From: Terriglobales bacterium
GTDB lineage: Bacteria > Acidobacteriota > Terriglobia > Terriglobales > Acidobacteriaceae
DNA: 5,326 bases
Direction of reading: 5' to 3'
NCBI GenBank assembly: GCA_019241735.1
Contig: JAFAWN010000190.1
Coordinates: 1 to 5,326, forward strand
Shown: one piece after another, positions 5,168 through 5,326 of the stretch
Position numbering within the stretch: the first letter of the stretch is position 1
Layout: each line of letters opens with the position of its first letter
Notes under the pieces: model-generated
Databases searched by the model: none
Seen by the model: the letters and a program-made list of their open reading frames with translations, nothing else
Told to the model about the DNA's origin: nothing
Translations under genes and position numbers: made by a program

Positions 5168-5326
5168 TCTTCACTTGCTGAATACGCGATGTAGCACGAT
5201 CAAATTACACGCGCAAGCTCGCCTTTGATTAATTGCCGCAACCGCGTTCAAGGGCGGTAATCTCCAACAGAATTTTAATTTAAGCCTGGCATGGAGCAGG
5301 CGCCGGGGCCGCGAGGATCTCCACAG

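Noticed and set aside
4980..5174. 64-codon minus-strand frame starting at GTG 5174
   Set aside because: It mainly overlaps the end of the methyltransferase gene on the other strand. Its Ala run comes from the GCA-rich hairpin and no family is apparent.
5291..5326. ATG at 5291 opening a frame to the right edge
   Set aside because: Only 12 codons are visible, without a ribosome binding site, which is too little to call a gene.

Overview
The window looks like an ordinary chromosomal segment from a moderately GC-rich bacterium. The gene order pyrR-pyrB-pyrC, the secreted DUF4440-type protein and the MidA-family methyltransferase behind a small unknown gene together suggest Acidobacteriota (Terriglobia-like). 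That placement is an inference from recalled gene style, not from a marker gene. No phage, transposon, CRISPR, tRNA or rRNA signal was seen.

Left part, minus strand (about 1-2838, transcribed right to left): an SPFH/prohibitin-like membrane protein (1948-2838) is followed after about 210 bases by a pyrimidine cluster. The cluster is pyrR (1136-1738), pyrB (150-1070) and the first 49 codons of a dihydroorotase gene (1-147), which runs off the left edge. PyrB and dihydroorotase catalyse consecutive steps of UMP synthesis, carbamoyl phosphate + aspartate to carbamoyl-aspartate to dihydroorotate. PyrR is the expected UMP-sensing regulator. The SPFH gene has a good ribosome binding site and a perfect TATAAT upstream. 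No convincing promoter or attenuator could be read in the pyrR leader.

Middle (2839-3082): a divergent intergenic region holding the SPFH promoter, a 9-bp inverted repeat flanking it, and a weaker candidate promoter for the plus-strand gene. A secreted, single-domain DUF4440/SnoaL-like protein (3083-3529) follows and ends at a strong intrinsic terminator (3551-3582).

Right part, plus strand: a two-gene unit. A 100-residue protein of unknown function (3643-3945) begins with a GTG placed six bases after a TACAAT hexamer, as expected of a leaderless mRNA. It overlaps by four bases a MidA/NDUFAF7-family SAM-dependent methyltransferase (3942-5111). The last 215 bases hold no supported gene, only a short GC-rich hairpin and possibly the first codons of something beyond the edge.

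Nothing here amounts to a clear new system. The points most worth a second look are the unknown partner gene coupled to the MidA methyltransferase, the apparent leaderless start, and whether this PyrR, with several RNA-contact positions changed, still controls its operon through RNA.
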